Positions 7,951 to 15,644 of a DNA stretch of 64,000 nucleotides are shown here, piece after piece. The translations under genes and the position numbers were made by a program. The stretch covers positions 21,758 through 85,757 of the forward strand of contig CAAFLG010000049.1 in the NCBI GenBank assembly GCA_900763705.1, written 5' to 3'. Source of the stretch: an uncultured Oscillospiraceae bacterium. Its GTDB lineage: Bacteria; Bacillota; Clostridia; Oscillospirales; Oscillospiraceae. The notes beneath the pieces are model-generated. The model searched no databases, was not told the origin of the DNA, and saw only the letters and a program-made list of their open reading frames with translations. Position 1 is the stretch's first letter. Each line of letters starts with the position of its first letter.

Positions 7951-8373
7951 TTACCGCTCAGTGCGCATCATGTCCACCGCGCAGTCGGCAAGGAGGCGCT
8001 CTTCCGCGTCGCGGATGGCAACGTGCAGCACGACCATGTGCCGCCCGCGCCGCACGACGCTCGCAAGCGCGTAGACCGTGCCCTGCTTCGTGTTGCGCAG
8101 GAAGTTGACGTGCGCGCTTTGCGTCACATAGTCGTTCCCGTCGCAGCGCGCGGCAATGCCCGCCACGCAGTCGGCAAGCCCATAGAGAAGCCCGCCGTGT
8201 ACCGCGCCGTGCAGGTTCATCGACTCGTGCCGCAGCACCACGCGCACCTCCGCGCGGTAGTCGCCCTGTTCGTCTTGCTCGATGCGCGTGATCTCGATGT
8301 GATTGTACGCCATAAAGGGGTTGTTCGCAGCGTAAGCGCGAACATCCCCGATGGGCGGAAGAAACTGTTCCAT
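7951..8373 (-). CDS. PaaI-family hotdog thioesterase
   Basis: A 140-residue single-hotdog protein. The motif HGAVHGGLLYGLADCVAGIA (residues about 53-72) is the PaaI/YdiI active-site segment, with Asp as the likely catalytic acid and HGG at the nucleotide or acyl site. Known members hydrolyse acyl-CoA, often aromatic. The start at 8373 (MEQFLPP) has GGGAGGG upstream; the longer frame to 8469 lacks a ribosome site. The gene is monocistronic and convergent with the acyl-ACP thioesterase. Substrate is unknown. Confidence 0.85.
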   Translation of the reverse strand: MEQFLPPIGDVRAYAANNPFMAYNHIEITRIEQDEQGDYRAEVRVVLRHESMNLHGAVHGGLLYGLADCVAGIAARCDGNDYVTQSAHVNFLRNTKQGTVYALASVVRRGRHMVVLHVAIRDAEERLLADCAVDMMRTER

Positions 8374-8476
8374 TTTTTCCCTCCCGGAATTTTTCCTCAT
8401 TATAGCGGCGCGGCGGCAAAAAAACAAGCGATCCCGCGCGGGAATTTTCACGCACGGGAATTTTCGCAAAAAGTCC

Positions 8477-8505
8477 TTGACTTTTCAGTTTTTACAATGT
8501 ATACT
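8477..8505 (+). promoter_or_regulatory. SigA promoter of the rplU-prp-rpmA operon
   Basis: TTGACT (8477-8482), a 17-bp spacer and TATACT (8500-8505). Confidence 0.8.
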
Positions 8506-8507
8506 AA

Positions 8508-8580
8508 CACAGCCGCTTTGAATGGGCATAAAGTTTCGAAGGCTTTCGAGTCTTTTCGAACGCCCCCGACATCTAGTCCG
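8508..8580 (+). ncRNA. L21-type ribosomal protein leader
   Basis: The 5' leader folds around GGGC (8524-8527) and GCCC (8562-8565). It encloses GTTTCGAA/TTCGAAC and a stem capped by a UUCG tetraloop (AAGGCT-TTCG-AGTCTT). Position and pattern match the L21 leader known upstream of rplU in Firmicutes, which is thought to bind a ribosomal protein for feedback control. The assignment is from memory of the consensus and was not searched. Confidence 0.6.
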
Positions 8581-8604
8581 TAATTAATGAAAGAGTTTCA
8601 AGCA

Positions 8605-8916
8605 ATGCAAGCGATCATCGTTACCGGCGGTAAGCAGTACGTGGTGAGCGAGGGCGACACCCTGTTCATCGAGAAGCTCCCCGTCGAGGCGGGCGACGCC
8701 GTTACCTTCGATCAGGTTTTGGCGATCGTTGACGGCGAAAACACCAAGTTCGGCACTCCCGTGGTGGAGGGCGCGAAGGTGGACGCAACTGTCGTTAAGA
8801 ACGGCAAGGGCAAGAAGGTCCGCGTCTACAAGTACAAGGCCAAGAAGGGCTATCACAAGCGTCAGGGTCATCGTCAGCCTTATACCAAGGTTGAGATCGG
8901 CAAGATCTCCGTCTAA
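8605..8916 (+). CDS. rplU: 50S ribosomal protein L21
   Basis: A 103-residue ribosomal protein, recognised from the N-terminus IIVTGGKQYVVSEGD and the C-terminal 23S rRNA-binding segment YKAKKGYHKRQGHRQPYT. The start at 8605 (MQAIIVTGGKQY) matches the family. An in-frame ATG at 8587 would add MKEFQA. Neither has a strong Shine-Dalgarno sequence, though GAAAGAG stands 10-14 nt before 8605. It is first in the rplU-prp-rpmA operon. Confidence 0.95.
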   Translation: MQAIIVTGGKQYVVSEGDTLFIEKLPVEAGDAVTFDQVLAIVDGENTKFGTPVVEGAKVDATVVKNGKGKKVRVYKYKAKKGYHKRQGHRQPYTKVEIGKISV

Positions 8917-8919
8917 GTC

Positions 8920-9249
8920 ATGACCACTGTTACTTTCCTCACCGAAGGAAAACGCATCATCGGTTTTGATGCCAAGGGCCACAGCGGTTACAGCGAAGAA
9001 GGCTCCGACATCGTCTGTGCGGCGATCACAAGCGCGGTTCGCCTTGTGGAAAGCACTGTGAACGATGTTTTGGGTCTTGCCGCTTCCGTCAAGGTCCACG
9101 AACGCTCCGGCACTGTCGAGTTCCGGCTCCCCGGCGGTCTGTCCGCCGCGAATGAGAGCACCTGTCAGGCGCTTTTAACGGGCCTGATGCTGCTCTTTTC
9201 CGAGCTGCACAGTGAATATCCGGACAACATCGAAGTCATGGAGGCGTAA
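8920..9249 (+). CDS. prp: Ribosomal-processing cysteine protease Prp
   Basis: A 109-residue cysteine protease. The paired motifs GHSGY (H21) and GSDIVCAA (C33) give the catalytic His-Cys dyad. Known: Prp removes the N-terminal extension of ribosomal protein L27 in Firmicutes and is essential in Staphylococcus aureus. It begins 3 bp after rplU and is followed by an L27 with the expected cleavable extension, so enzyme and substrate are co-expressed. No anomaly is seen. Confidence 0.95.
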   Translation: MTTVTFLTEGKRIIGFDAKGHSGYSEEGSDIVCAAITSAVRLVESTVNDVLGLAASVKVHERSGTVEFRLPGGLSAANESTCQALLTGLMLLFSELHSEYPDNIEVMEA

Positions 9250-9292
9250 GCCCCCTGTTCCGATCATCTTACAGAAAGGATGGCAAATCACC

Positions 9293-9574
9293 ATGCTGAA
9301 CATCGGTCTTCAGTTTTTCGCCCACAAGAAGGGCGGCGGCTCCACCAAGAACGGCCGTGACTCTAACGCCAAGCGTCTTGGTCCCAAGCGCGCTGACGGT
9401 CAGTACGTTCTCGCCGGCAACATTCTTGTGCGCCAGCGCGGCACCCACATCCATCCGGGCGTGAATGTCGGTATCGGCTCTGACGATACCCTCTACGCCA
9501 AGGAGAGCGGCGTGCTCCGTTTCGAGCGTCTCGGCAAGGATCGTAAGCAGGCTTCTGTTTACCCCGCTGAGTAA
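9293..9574 (+). CDS. rpmA: 50S ribosomal protein L27 with cleavable N-terminal extension
   Basis: A 93-residue ribosomal protein. Residues 1-9 (MLNIGLQFF) are the Firmicute-type extension, and cleavage by Prp is expected between F9 and A10 to expose AHKKGGGST, the tail that reaches the peptidyl-transferase centre. The L27 core RDSNAKRLGPKRADGQ is intact. ACAGAAAGGATGG lies upstream of the ATG. Last gene of the operon, followed by a strong terminator. Confidence 0.95.
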   Translation: MLNIGLQFFAHKKGGGSTKNGRDSNAKRLGPKRADGQYVLAGNILVRQRGTHIHPGVNVGIGSDDTLYAKESGVLRFERLGKDRKQASVYPAE

Positions 9575-9586
9575 TTGCACAACGAT

Positions 9587-9619
9587 GATCCCCGAGCGAA
9601 GGCTCGGGGATCTTTTTTT
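9587..9619 (+). terminator. Terminator of rplU-prp-rpmA
   Basis: An 11-bp perfect stem GATCCCCGAGC/GCTCGGGGATC with a 4-nt loop, then seven T. Confidence 0.93.
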
Positions 9620-9640
9620 ACCGCTGTAGGAGGTTCTCCC

Positions 9641-10318
9641 ATGCTCAAAGCAATCCTCATGGACATTGACGATACCCTGCTCGACTTCGGCAAATGCGCC
9701 GAGCAGGCCATGCGCATCGGCTTTGCCGAGCGCGGCTTTCCCTTTGACGATTCCACCTATGCGGTGTTCACGCGCATCAACGATGTGCTCTGGCAGCAGA
9801 TCGAGCGCGGCGAGCTCACCACGCAGCAGCTTTTTGAGTTTCGCTGGAACCGCATCTTCGAGGCCCTCGGCATCCAGGCCGACGGCGCCGCGTTTGAAAA
9901 GCGGTTTTTGGACCTCCTCTACGAGACGGCCATCCCAGTCGACGGCGCGGACGAGATCTGCCGCTACCTCAAGGAAAAATATATCCTCTGCGCGGCGAGC
10001 AACGCCTTCCACGACCAGCAGCTCAACCGACTTGAAATGGCGGGACTTCTCCCCTATTTTGACCATGTGTTCGTTTCAGAGTCACTCGGCTACCGCAAGC
10101 CCGAAAAGGCGTTTTTCGACACCTGCCGCGCTCCGCTCCCCGGCGTTGCCGCCGAGGAATGCGTGATGATCGGCGACTCGCTGACCGCCGACATCGCCGG
10201 CGGCAAAAACGCGGGCATGAAAACGATCTGGTACAACCACGCACACCGCCCCGTTCCGGAGCATTGCGCAGCCGACCAGATCGTCGATTCGCTCTCTCAA
10301 ATTAAAGATATTCTCTGA
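9641..10318 (+). CDS. HAD-family nucleotidase (YjjG-like)
   Basis: A 225-residue HAD phosphatase. Motif I MDIDDTLLDF has nucleophile D8 and acid D10. Motif II is CAASNAF, the motif III lysine is in LGYRKPEKAFFD, and motif IV is MIGDSLTADIAGG. A helical type C1 cap lies between residues 15 and 90. The pattern fits YjjG-type pyrimidine 5'-nucleotidases that sanitise non-canonical nucleotides, but other HAD-IA phosphatases are possible. TAGGAGG precedes the start. It sits after the rpmA terminator and ends 1 bp from the convergent lipoprotein gene. Confidence 0.8.
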   Translation: MLKAILMDIDDTLLDFGKCAEQAMRIGFAERGFPFDDSTYAVFTRINDVLWQQIERGELTTQQLFEFRWNRIFEALGIQADGAAFEKRFLDLLYETAIPVDGADEICRYLKEKYILCAASNAFHDQQLNRLEMAGLLPYFDHVFVSESLGYRKPEKAFFDTCRAPLPGVAAEECVMIGDSLTADIAGGKNAGMKTIWYNHAHRPVPEHCAADQIVDSLSQIKDIL

Positions 10319-10319
10319 C

Positions 10320-11141
10320 TCAGGAGATCATCTCCGCGCCGACGCTGTATTCCCAGCCGTTGCCGCTGCGGGACGCCGCGCAGTTCGTAAAAGAATACGC
10401 GCCGAGCGGCGAGCGCCACTTTTCGGCGGCAAAGTCGATGACGGGCGCGGAGTCGTTCCCGTCCGCGCTCTCGTCGGGCGTGACGGTAAAGAGCAGGCCA
10501 TTCGCGAAGGAATAGGCCGTTTTTCCGTCCTCCGTCTTTTCTCCCGCAAGATATCCTTCCTCGCGCAGCTCGTCGAAGGTCATCGTCAGCCCCTGCACGC
10601 CGTGCTTCTGTGCGAAGACATAGGCGATCGCCGCCTTCTCGCCCGCGGTCAGTCCGCCGGGTGCCTTGCTCAGATCCACGCTCACGAGCTCCGCGCCGCC
10701 GTTGAGTCCCGCGTCCTTGTTCCACAGGTCTTCGAGCACCTGCAAGTAAAGACCGCAGAGATCGTACACGCCGCTGTCTGTTTCGCGCGTGAAGGACACG
10801 GCCACCACCTGCGAAAACTGCGCGGGATATGTCTCCTGCACGCCGCCGGTGTACCACACCTCGGCGCTCATGCCGCTCTCGATCCCGGAAGCGTCCATGC
10901 TGCTGCCGTCAAGATAGAGCGTCACACCTTCGAGCGGCAGGGTGTAGAGCTCCGTCTCCCCCGCCAGAACGATCGTGCCGCTTGATGCATCGCCCACCAC
11001 GCGCAGCGTCATCGTGTCCGCGCCCGCGTGCTGCGGCTCTAGATCGACACCATCGTTTTCGTTCTCCCGGCCGCCCTTCGTACAGGCCAGGAGCGCCGCC
11101 GTCACGGCGACCACCATCATCAGTGCAAGCAGTCTTTTCAA
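10320..11141 (-). CDS. Lipoprotein of unknown function
   Basis: A 273-residue secreted lipoprotein. The signal sequence KRLLALMMVVAVTAALLAC ends in a lipobox, and an acidic linker (GGRENENDGVD) follows. The rest shows beta-strand patterns, including a segment like an OB or DUF3221 fold (MTLRVVGDASSGTIVLAGE, GMSAEVWYTGG), then a helical part. The start is read as TTG at 11141 with GGAAGCGGAAG upstream; the longer frame to 11219 gives no signal peptide. Neighbours do not reveal a role. It is convergent with the HAD gene and divergent from obg. Confidence 0.7.
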   Translation of the reverse strand: MKRLLALMMVVAVTAALLACTKGGRENENDGVDLEPQHAGADTMTLRVVGDASSGTIVLAGETELYTLPLEGVTLYLDGSSMDASGIESGMSAEVWYTGGVQETYPAQFSQVVAVSFTRETDSGVYDLCGLYLQVLEDLWNKDAGLNGGAELVSVDLSKAPGGLTAGEKAAIAYVFAQKHGVQGLTMTFDELREEGYLAGEKTEDGKTAYSFANGLLFTVTPDESADGNDSAPVIDFAAEKWRSPLGAYSFTNCAASRSGNGWEYSVGAEMIS

Positions 11142-11250
11142 ATCTTCCGCTTCCTTTCCGCTTTGTAATCGTTTCCTTTGACGCAAGCGGAAAGGCAAAA
11201 GTTCCCGATTTTTCCCCACATTTTCTTTTTTGTGAAACTCTCCGTTTTTC

Positions 11251-11279
11251 TTGACGAATCGTCGAAAAACGGGTACACT
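11251..11279 (+). promoter_or_regulatory. SigA promoter of obg
   Basis: TTGACG (11251-11256), a 17-bp spacer and TACACT (11274-11279). Transcription starts just before AAGGAGGTG of the obg ribosome site. Confidence 0.75.
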
Positions 11280-11318
11280 ATTTGTTCAGGAATAACAAGA
11301 TATCAAGGAGGTGCCAAC

Positions 11319-12599
11319 ATGGCAGCATCTTTTATCGATAAGGCACGCATCTTCTGCCGCGCCGGCAAGGGCGGCAACGGCGCGGTGGCGTTCCACCGCG
11401 AAAAGTATGTCTCCGCGGGCGGTCCCGACGGCGGAGACGGCGGCAACGGCGGCAACATCGTCCTTGTGGTCGATGACAATATGTCGACGCTGATGGACTT
11501 CCGCTACAAGCGCAAATACGTCGCCGAGACCGGCATGGATGGTCAGGGCGGGCGCAAGTTCGGCAAGCAGGGCAAGGATCTCACGATCCGTGTGCCCCGC
11601 GGCACTGTCGTGCGCGACGCGGAGTCGAACGAGATCATCAAGGATATGTCCGACTCCGAGCCGTACATCCTCTGCCGCGGCGGCAAGGGCGGCTGGGGCA
11701 ACGCCCACTTCGCAACGCCGACGCGTCAGGCGCCCCGTTTTGCCAAATCGGGCCTTGAGGGCGAGGAGCACGATGTCGTGCTCGAGCTGAAGCTGCTGGC
11801 CGACGTCGGCCTCATCGGCTTCCCGAATGTCGGCAAGTCGACGCTTCTTTCCGTTGTGTCGAAGGCGCGCCCCAAGATCGCAAACTATCACTTCACCACC
11901 CTATACCCCAACCTCGGCGTCGTGTACGTCGACGAGGGCGTTTCGTTCGTTATGGCCGACATCCCCGGCATCATCGAGGGCGCAGCCGAGGGCGCGGGCC
12001 TTGGTCACGACTTCCTGCGCCATATCGACCGCTGCCGCCTGCTTGTCCACGTCGTCGACGTTTCCGGCAGCGAGGGCCGCGACCCGGTCGAGGACTTTGA
12101 CGCCATCAACGCAGAGCTGTCGCAGTATTCCCCCGACCTTGCCACCCGCCCGCAGATCGTCGTCGCCAACAAGACCGACATCATGGAGGACGAGAGCCTG
12201 CTTGAGGCCCTGCGCGCGCACGTCGCGCCGCTGGGCTACCCTCTCTTTGCCCTTTCCGCTGCATCCCACACCGGCACGCGTGAGCTTGTGCTCAAGATCG
12301 CTGAAAAGCTCGCAACGCTGCCGCCCGTCACGGTCTACGAGCCGGAGTATGTCCCCAAGCCCGTGAAGATCGACGCGAGCGAGCCGCTCAAGATCACCGT
12401 CGAGGACAACACCTACATCGTCGAGGGCAAGTGGCTTGAACGGCTCATGAGCAACGTCAACTTCGGTGACTACGAAAGCCGCATGTTCTTCGACAAGATG
12501 CTGCGCGAGAACGGCGTTTTCCAGCAGCTTGAGGAGCTCGGCATCAAGGATGGCGACATCGTCAGCATGTACGAGCTGGAATTCGAATACCAGCACTAA
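11319..12599 (+). CDS. obg: GTPase Obg (CgtA), ribosome assembly
   Basis: A 426-residue essential GTPase for 50S maturation and stress response. The glycine-rich Obg fold occupies about 1-158 (AGKGGNGAVAFHREKY, GGPDGGDGG). The G domain has GFPNVGKSTLL (G1), DIPGIIEGA (G3), NKTD (G4) and SAA (G5). A C-terminal OCT domain follows from about 345 (WLERLMSNVNFGDYESRMFFDKMLRE is represented by its key W-L-E-R-L). The start at 11319 follows AAGGAGGTGCCAAC. The next gene is a 59-codon ORF 24 bp downstream, likely co-transcribed. Confidence 0.97.
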   Translation: MAASFIDKARIFCRAGKGGNGAVAFHREKYVSAGGPDGGDGGNGGNIVLVVDDNMSTLMDFRYKRKYVAETGMDGQGGRKFGKQGKDLTIRVPRGTVVRDAESNEIIKDMSDSEPYILCRGGKGGWGNAHFATPTRQAPRFAKSGLEGEEHDVVLELKLLADVGLIGFPNVGKSTLLSVVSKARPKIANYHFTTLYPNLGVVYVDEGVSFVMADIPGIIEGAAEGAGLGHDFLRHIDRCRLLVHVVDVSGSEGRDPVEDFDAINAELSQYSPDLATRPQIVVANKTDIMEDESLLEALRAHVAPLGYPLFALSAASHTGTRELVLKIAEKLATLPPVTVYEPEYVPKPVKIDASEPLKITVEDNTYIVEGKWLERLMSNVNFGDYESRMFFDKMLRENGVFQQLEELGIKDGDIVSMYELEFEYQH

Positions 12600-12623
12600 A
12601 TTCTACCCACGGGAGATGATCTC

Positions 12624-12803
12624 ATGTCCGTCAGTCTGTGCGAGGACTGCGTCTATTACAGCTACGATGAAGAGTCCGACAGCTACTACTGTGACGAGCA
12701 ACTCGATGAGGACGAGATGGCGTCGTTCCTGCGCGGCAAGCTGACCGCCTGTCCGTTCTACCATCCGGGCCAAAGCGACTACTACCTCGCGGGAAAGCAG
12801 TGA
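12624..12803 (+). CDS. Small Cys-containing protein, DUF6472-like
   Basis: A 59-residue acidic protein with Cys-x2-Cys near the N-terminus (LCEDCVYYSYDEE), a third Cys in YYCDEQLDEDEM and a fourth in TACPFYHPG. The four cysteines suggest a small metal-binding fold. GGGAGATGATCTC lies before the ATG. It is 24 bp after obg and before a strong terminator, so it appears to be the end of the obg transcript. Short proteins of this type follow obg in many Oscillospirales genomes as I recall. Function is unknown. Confidence 0.75.
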   Translation: MSVSLCEDCVYYSYDEESDSYYCDEQLDEDEMASFLRGKLTACPFYHPGQSDYYLAGKQ

Positions 12804-12814
12804 CTTCTATCAAA

Positions 12815-12850
12815 AAGGAACGCACTCATTTGAGTGCGTTCCTTTTCTCT
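12815..12850 (+). terminator. Terminator of the obg operon
   Basis: A 14-bp perfect stem AAGGAACGCACTCA/TGAGTGCGTTCCTT with a 2-nt loop (more likely 4-6 nt in practice), followed by TTCTCTTT. Confidence 0.88.
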
Positions 12851-12904
12851 TTATCCGCTTTATCTCTTTCCGTGCGAGCGGAGGTCAGTCCTCCGCTGAA
12901 AAAG

Positions 12905-13531
12905 TCACTCCCTTGCGCCGGGCAGAAAGCGCTGCTCGACTTCTTCCGCGCTCATCTGTCCGCCGGAAAGCTCCGTGAGCGCGGCGGAGAATTGTTCCAC
13001 CTTCCCCACTGGCAGCAAAAAGCTCAGCATCACCGCCGCGCCGTAGTCGCTCGACTCGATTCTTCCCTCGTGTCCCTCGATCAGCAGCTTCACGCGCTCG
13101 AACATCGGGTACGGGCACTCGAGCAGCAGCACGGAAAACGGCTGCATCCGCGCCTTGCCCGCCTTGTCGAGCGCGTCCTTCGCCGCCTTGGTATAAGCGC
13201 GCGTCAGCCCGCCCGCGCCGAGCAGGATACCGCCGAAGTAGCGCGTGACGATGCACACCACATTCTCCACACCCTCGCGCTGGAAGACGTTGAGCATCGG
13301 CTGGCCTGCCGTGCCCTGCGGCTCGCCGTCGTCGCCGTAGCGAACGGTGCCGTCGTGCAGGACGAAGCACCAGCAATTGTGGCGCGCGTCGTAGTATTTC
13401 TTCTTCATCTCGTCGATGCGCGCGCGGGCCTCCGCCTCGCTCTCCACAAGGAAAACGTGGCTGATGAAGCGCGAGCGCTTTTCTTCAAACTCGCTCTCCG
13501 CGCTCTCGTATGGGACAAGGTACTCTGTCAT
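12905..13531 (-). CDS. YigZ/IMPACT family protein
   Basis: A 208-residue protein of the IMPACT family. The N-terminal UPF0029 domain carries KRSRFISHVFLVES, ARHNCWCF and the signature GEPQGTAGQPML and RYFGGILLGAGGLTRAY. Residues from about 140 form the C-terminal DUF1949 domain with a ferredoxin-like fold. Family members are linked to translation under stress; E. coli YigZ has no settled enzymatic role. The start at 13531 has GAAAGGAAC upstream. The same-strand GNAT and HflX genes lie just upstream, so all three may share a transcript. Confidence 0.88.
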   Translation of the reverse strand: MTEYLVPYESAESEFEEKRSRFISHVFLVESEAEARARIDEMKKKYYDARHNCWCFVLHDGTVRYGDDGEPQGTAGQPMLNVFQREGVENVVCIVTRYFGGILLGAGGLTRAYTKAAKDALDKAGKARMQPFSVLLLECPYPMFERVKLLIEGHEGRIESSDYGAAVMLSFLLPVGKVEQFSAALTELSGGQMSAEEVEQRFLPGARE

Positions 13532-13547
13532 GGTTTCAATGTTCCTT

Positions 13548-14081
13548 TCAGCGGGTTTTCTCCCACTGTTCTTTCGTGAGGGCGTAAAAAAGCGTCGGCC
13601 GCGGTGCATCGTCCACAAGCGTCGACCGCTCGCACATAAGCTGATAAGAAAAGCCGCACTTTTCGATCACGCGCTTTGACTTCTCGTTGCCAGCATAGTG
13701 CGAACACCAGACCCGCTGTGCGCCTTTATCCTCAAAGCAATACCTCAGCAGTTCTCGCACGGCTTCGGGGATAAGCCCCTGCCCCCAGAACGGGCGGCCG
13801 ATCCAGTAGCCGATCTCCGGCTCCCCCGCCGCTTCCGCCACATCCGTCGGAAATACGCCGGCGGAGCCGATGGCCTCGCTGGGCTTCTCCTTCAAAGCGA
13901 CAGCAAACGTGTCCGGTGCGGAGAGAACGGTTCGGATGATCTCGCGGGAGTTCTCCACGCTCGTATGCGCCGGCCAGCCTGCGGCGGGGCCGACAAACGG
14001 ATCCCTCGCGTATCGATAGCAGCTCTCCGCGTCGCTCTCGCACCACGGACGCAGGAGAAGGCGCGTCGTTTCAAATGTCAT
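13548..14081 (-). CDS. GNAT-family N-acetyltransferase (RimJ/RimL type)
   Basis: A 177-residue acetyltransferase. The opening FETTRLLLRPWCESDAE and the acetyl-CoA region GYWIGRPFWGQGLIPEAVRELLRYCF are typical of RimJ/RimL and SpeG-like enzymes that acetylate protein N-termini or small amines. NEKSKRVIEKCGF is the conserved C-terminal motif B. Its start overlaps the hflX stop by 4 bp (ATGA), so translation is coupled. Substrate unknown. Confidence 0.85.
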   Translation of the reverse strand: MTFETTRLLLRPWCESDAESCYRYARDPFVGPAAGWPAHTSVENSREIIRTVLSAPDTFAVALKEKPSEAIGSAGVFPTDVAEAAGEPEIGYWIGRPFWGQGLIPEAVRELLRYCFEDKGAQRVWCSHYAGNEKSKRVIEKCGFSYQLMCERSTLVDDAPRPTLFYALTKEQWEKTR

Positions 14082-15385
14082 TCCTCCCAGTCCTCCTTCG
14101 GCTCGCGGTAGCCCTCGATGTAGTCCTTCACCTGCCCGATGACGCGCGGCACGCAGACGGCCACGATGTCAATCGTCTCGCCGTATTCGACGGATTCGAC
14201 CTTCGCCTCGCGGTAGAGCATATCGAGAAGGCCGCCCTTGTCGTAGGGCAAGTGGATCATCACGCGGCGCGTCCCCTTGTCGAGGAGTTTGTCGATGCGC
14301 GCGAGCAGCTCGTCCACGCCCTCGCCGGTCTTGGCGCTGATGTTGACGCTGTCCTCCCCATGCGGGCGGATATCGCCGAAGTAGAGGTCGGACTTGTTAT
14401 AAACGCGCAGGCAGGGGATCTGCTGTGCGCCCAGTTCTTCGATGAGTTCATCCACGATCTGCGCCTGCTCGAGCCAATGCGGGTCGGAAATGTCGATGAC
14501 GTGCAGAAGAAGATCGGCGTATTCGAGCTCTTCAAGCGTTGCCTTGAACGCCTCGACGAGCTGATGCGGCAGCTTTCGAATAAAGCCGACCGTGTCGGAG
14601 ATCACGACATCCAGTGTGTCGGACACCGTGAGAAGGCGCGTCGTCGTGTCCAGCGTGTCAAACAGGCGGTTATTCGCAGGAATGCCCGCGCCGGTCAGCG
14701 CGTTCAAAAGCGTCGACTTGCCCGCGTTCGTGTAGCCGACGATGGCGACGACGGGGATCTCGTTCTTGCTGCGGCGGTCGCGCTGCGTGGCGCGCACGCG
14801 GCGCACCTCTTCAAGGTCCGCCTTCAGCTTGTCGATCTTTCTGTGGATGTGGCGGCGGTCGGTCTCAAGCTGCGTTTCGCCGGGGCCCTTCGAGCCGATG
14901 GGCCCCTTGCCCGACGTGCCCGCCTGACGCTCCAGATGCGTCCACATACCGATGAGGCGCGGCAGCAGGTACTGATACTGCGCAAGCTCCACCTGAAGGC
15001 GGCCCTCCTTTGTCTTCGCCCGCTGGGCGAAGATATCGAGGATCAGTCCGCTGCGGTCGAGCACCTGCACGCCGAATTCCTCGCACAGAACGCGCATCTG
15101 CGAGGGCGAGAGGTCATTGTCGAAGATGACCATCGTCGCCTCCTGCCCCTTCACAAGCTCGCGGATCTCGGCGACCTTGCCCTCGCCGATGAAGGTATGC
15201 GGATTGGGCGAGGGCAGCGTTTGCAGCACGACGCCGACGCTCACGCCGCCCGCCGTTTCGACGAGCGCGCCCAGTTCATCAAGGCTCTCCTCGTCCGCGT
15301 TTTCCTTTTTATCGAGCCGCGGCGACGAAAGGCCGACTAAAATCGCCCGGTCGCGCGGCGCGCTGTTCTCTTTCAATGCTTCCAT
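14078..15385 (-). CDS. hflX: Ribosome-associated GTPase HflX
   Basis: A 435-residue GTPase that splits stalled 70S ribosomes under stress. The N-terminal HflX domain includes NPHTFIGEGKVAEI and DNDLSPSQMRVL. A linker helix region contains GSKGPGETQLETDRR, and the G domain has GYTNAGKSTLLNAL (G1), SDTVGFIRKLPHQLVEAF (G3), YNKSD (G4) and SAK (G5). Length and order are typical. The putative minus-strand -10 TATAAT lies at 15435-15430. It leads a likely hflX-GNAT-yigZ transcript. Confidence 0.96.
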   Translation of the reverse strand: MEALKENSAPRDRAILVGLSSPRLDKKENADEESLDELGALVETAGGVSVGVVLQTLPSPNPHTFIGEGKVAEIRELVKGQEATMVIFDNDLSPSQMRVLCEEFGVQVLDRSGLILDIFAQRAKTKEGRLQVELAQYQYLLPRLIGMWTHLERQAGTSGKGPIGSKGPGETQLETDRRHIHRKIDKLKADLEEVRRVRATQRDRRSKNEIPVVAIVGYTNAGKSTLLNALTGAGIPANNRLFDTLDTTTRLLTVSDTLDVVISDTVGFIRKLPHQLVEAFKATLEELEYADLLLHVIDISDPHWLEQAQIVDELIEELGAQQIPCLRVYNKSDLYFGDIRPHGEDSVNISAKTGEGVDELLARIDKLLDKGTRRVMIHLPYDKGGLLDMLYREAKVESVEYGETIDIVAVCVPRVIGQVKDYIEGYREPKEDWEE

Positions 15386-15644
15386 AGATTCTCCTTATCG
15401 CGCCCTGCGGCGCAGTGCAAATCATTTTTATTATAGAGGATTCTCCACAAAAAGAAAAGGGGGTAACGCTTTTCATTGACATTTCCGCCCCTTTTATGCA
15501 AAAATAAGGTGGACGCAACCTCAGGTTGACAAAAAGAAACGCCCGGTTGGTGGTGTTTTCTCCCGTTTTCCTGCTATGCTTTTCCTGCAAAGGCGCAGTG
15601 CACGGCGTCAGGTGCAGCATCATTCCCCAAAGGAGGAATCACGC

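Noticed and set aside
14075..15340. 421-codon plus-strand open frame
   Set aside because: Antisense to hflX, which carries all G motifs.
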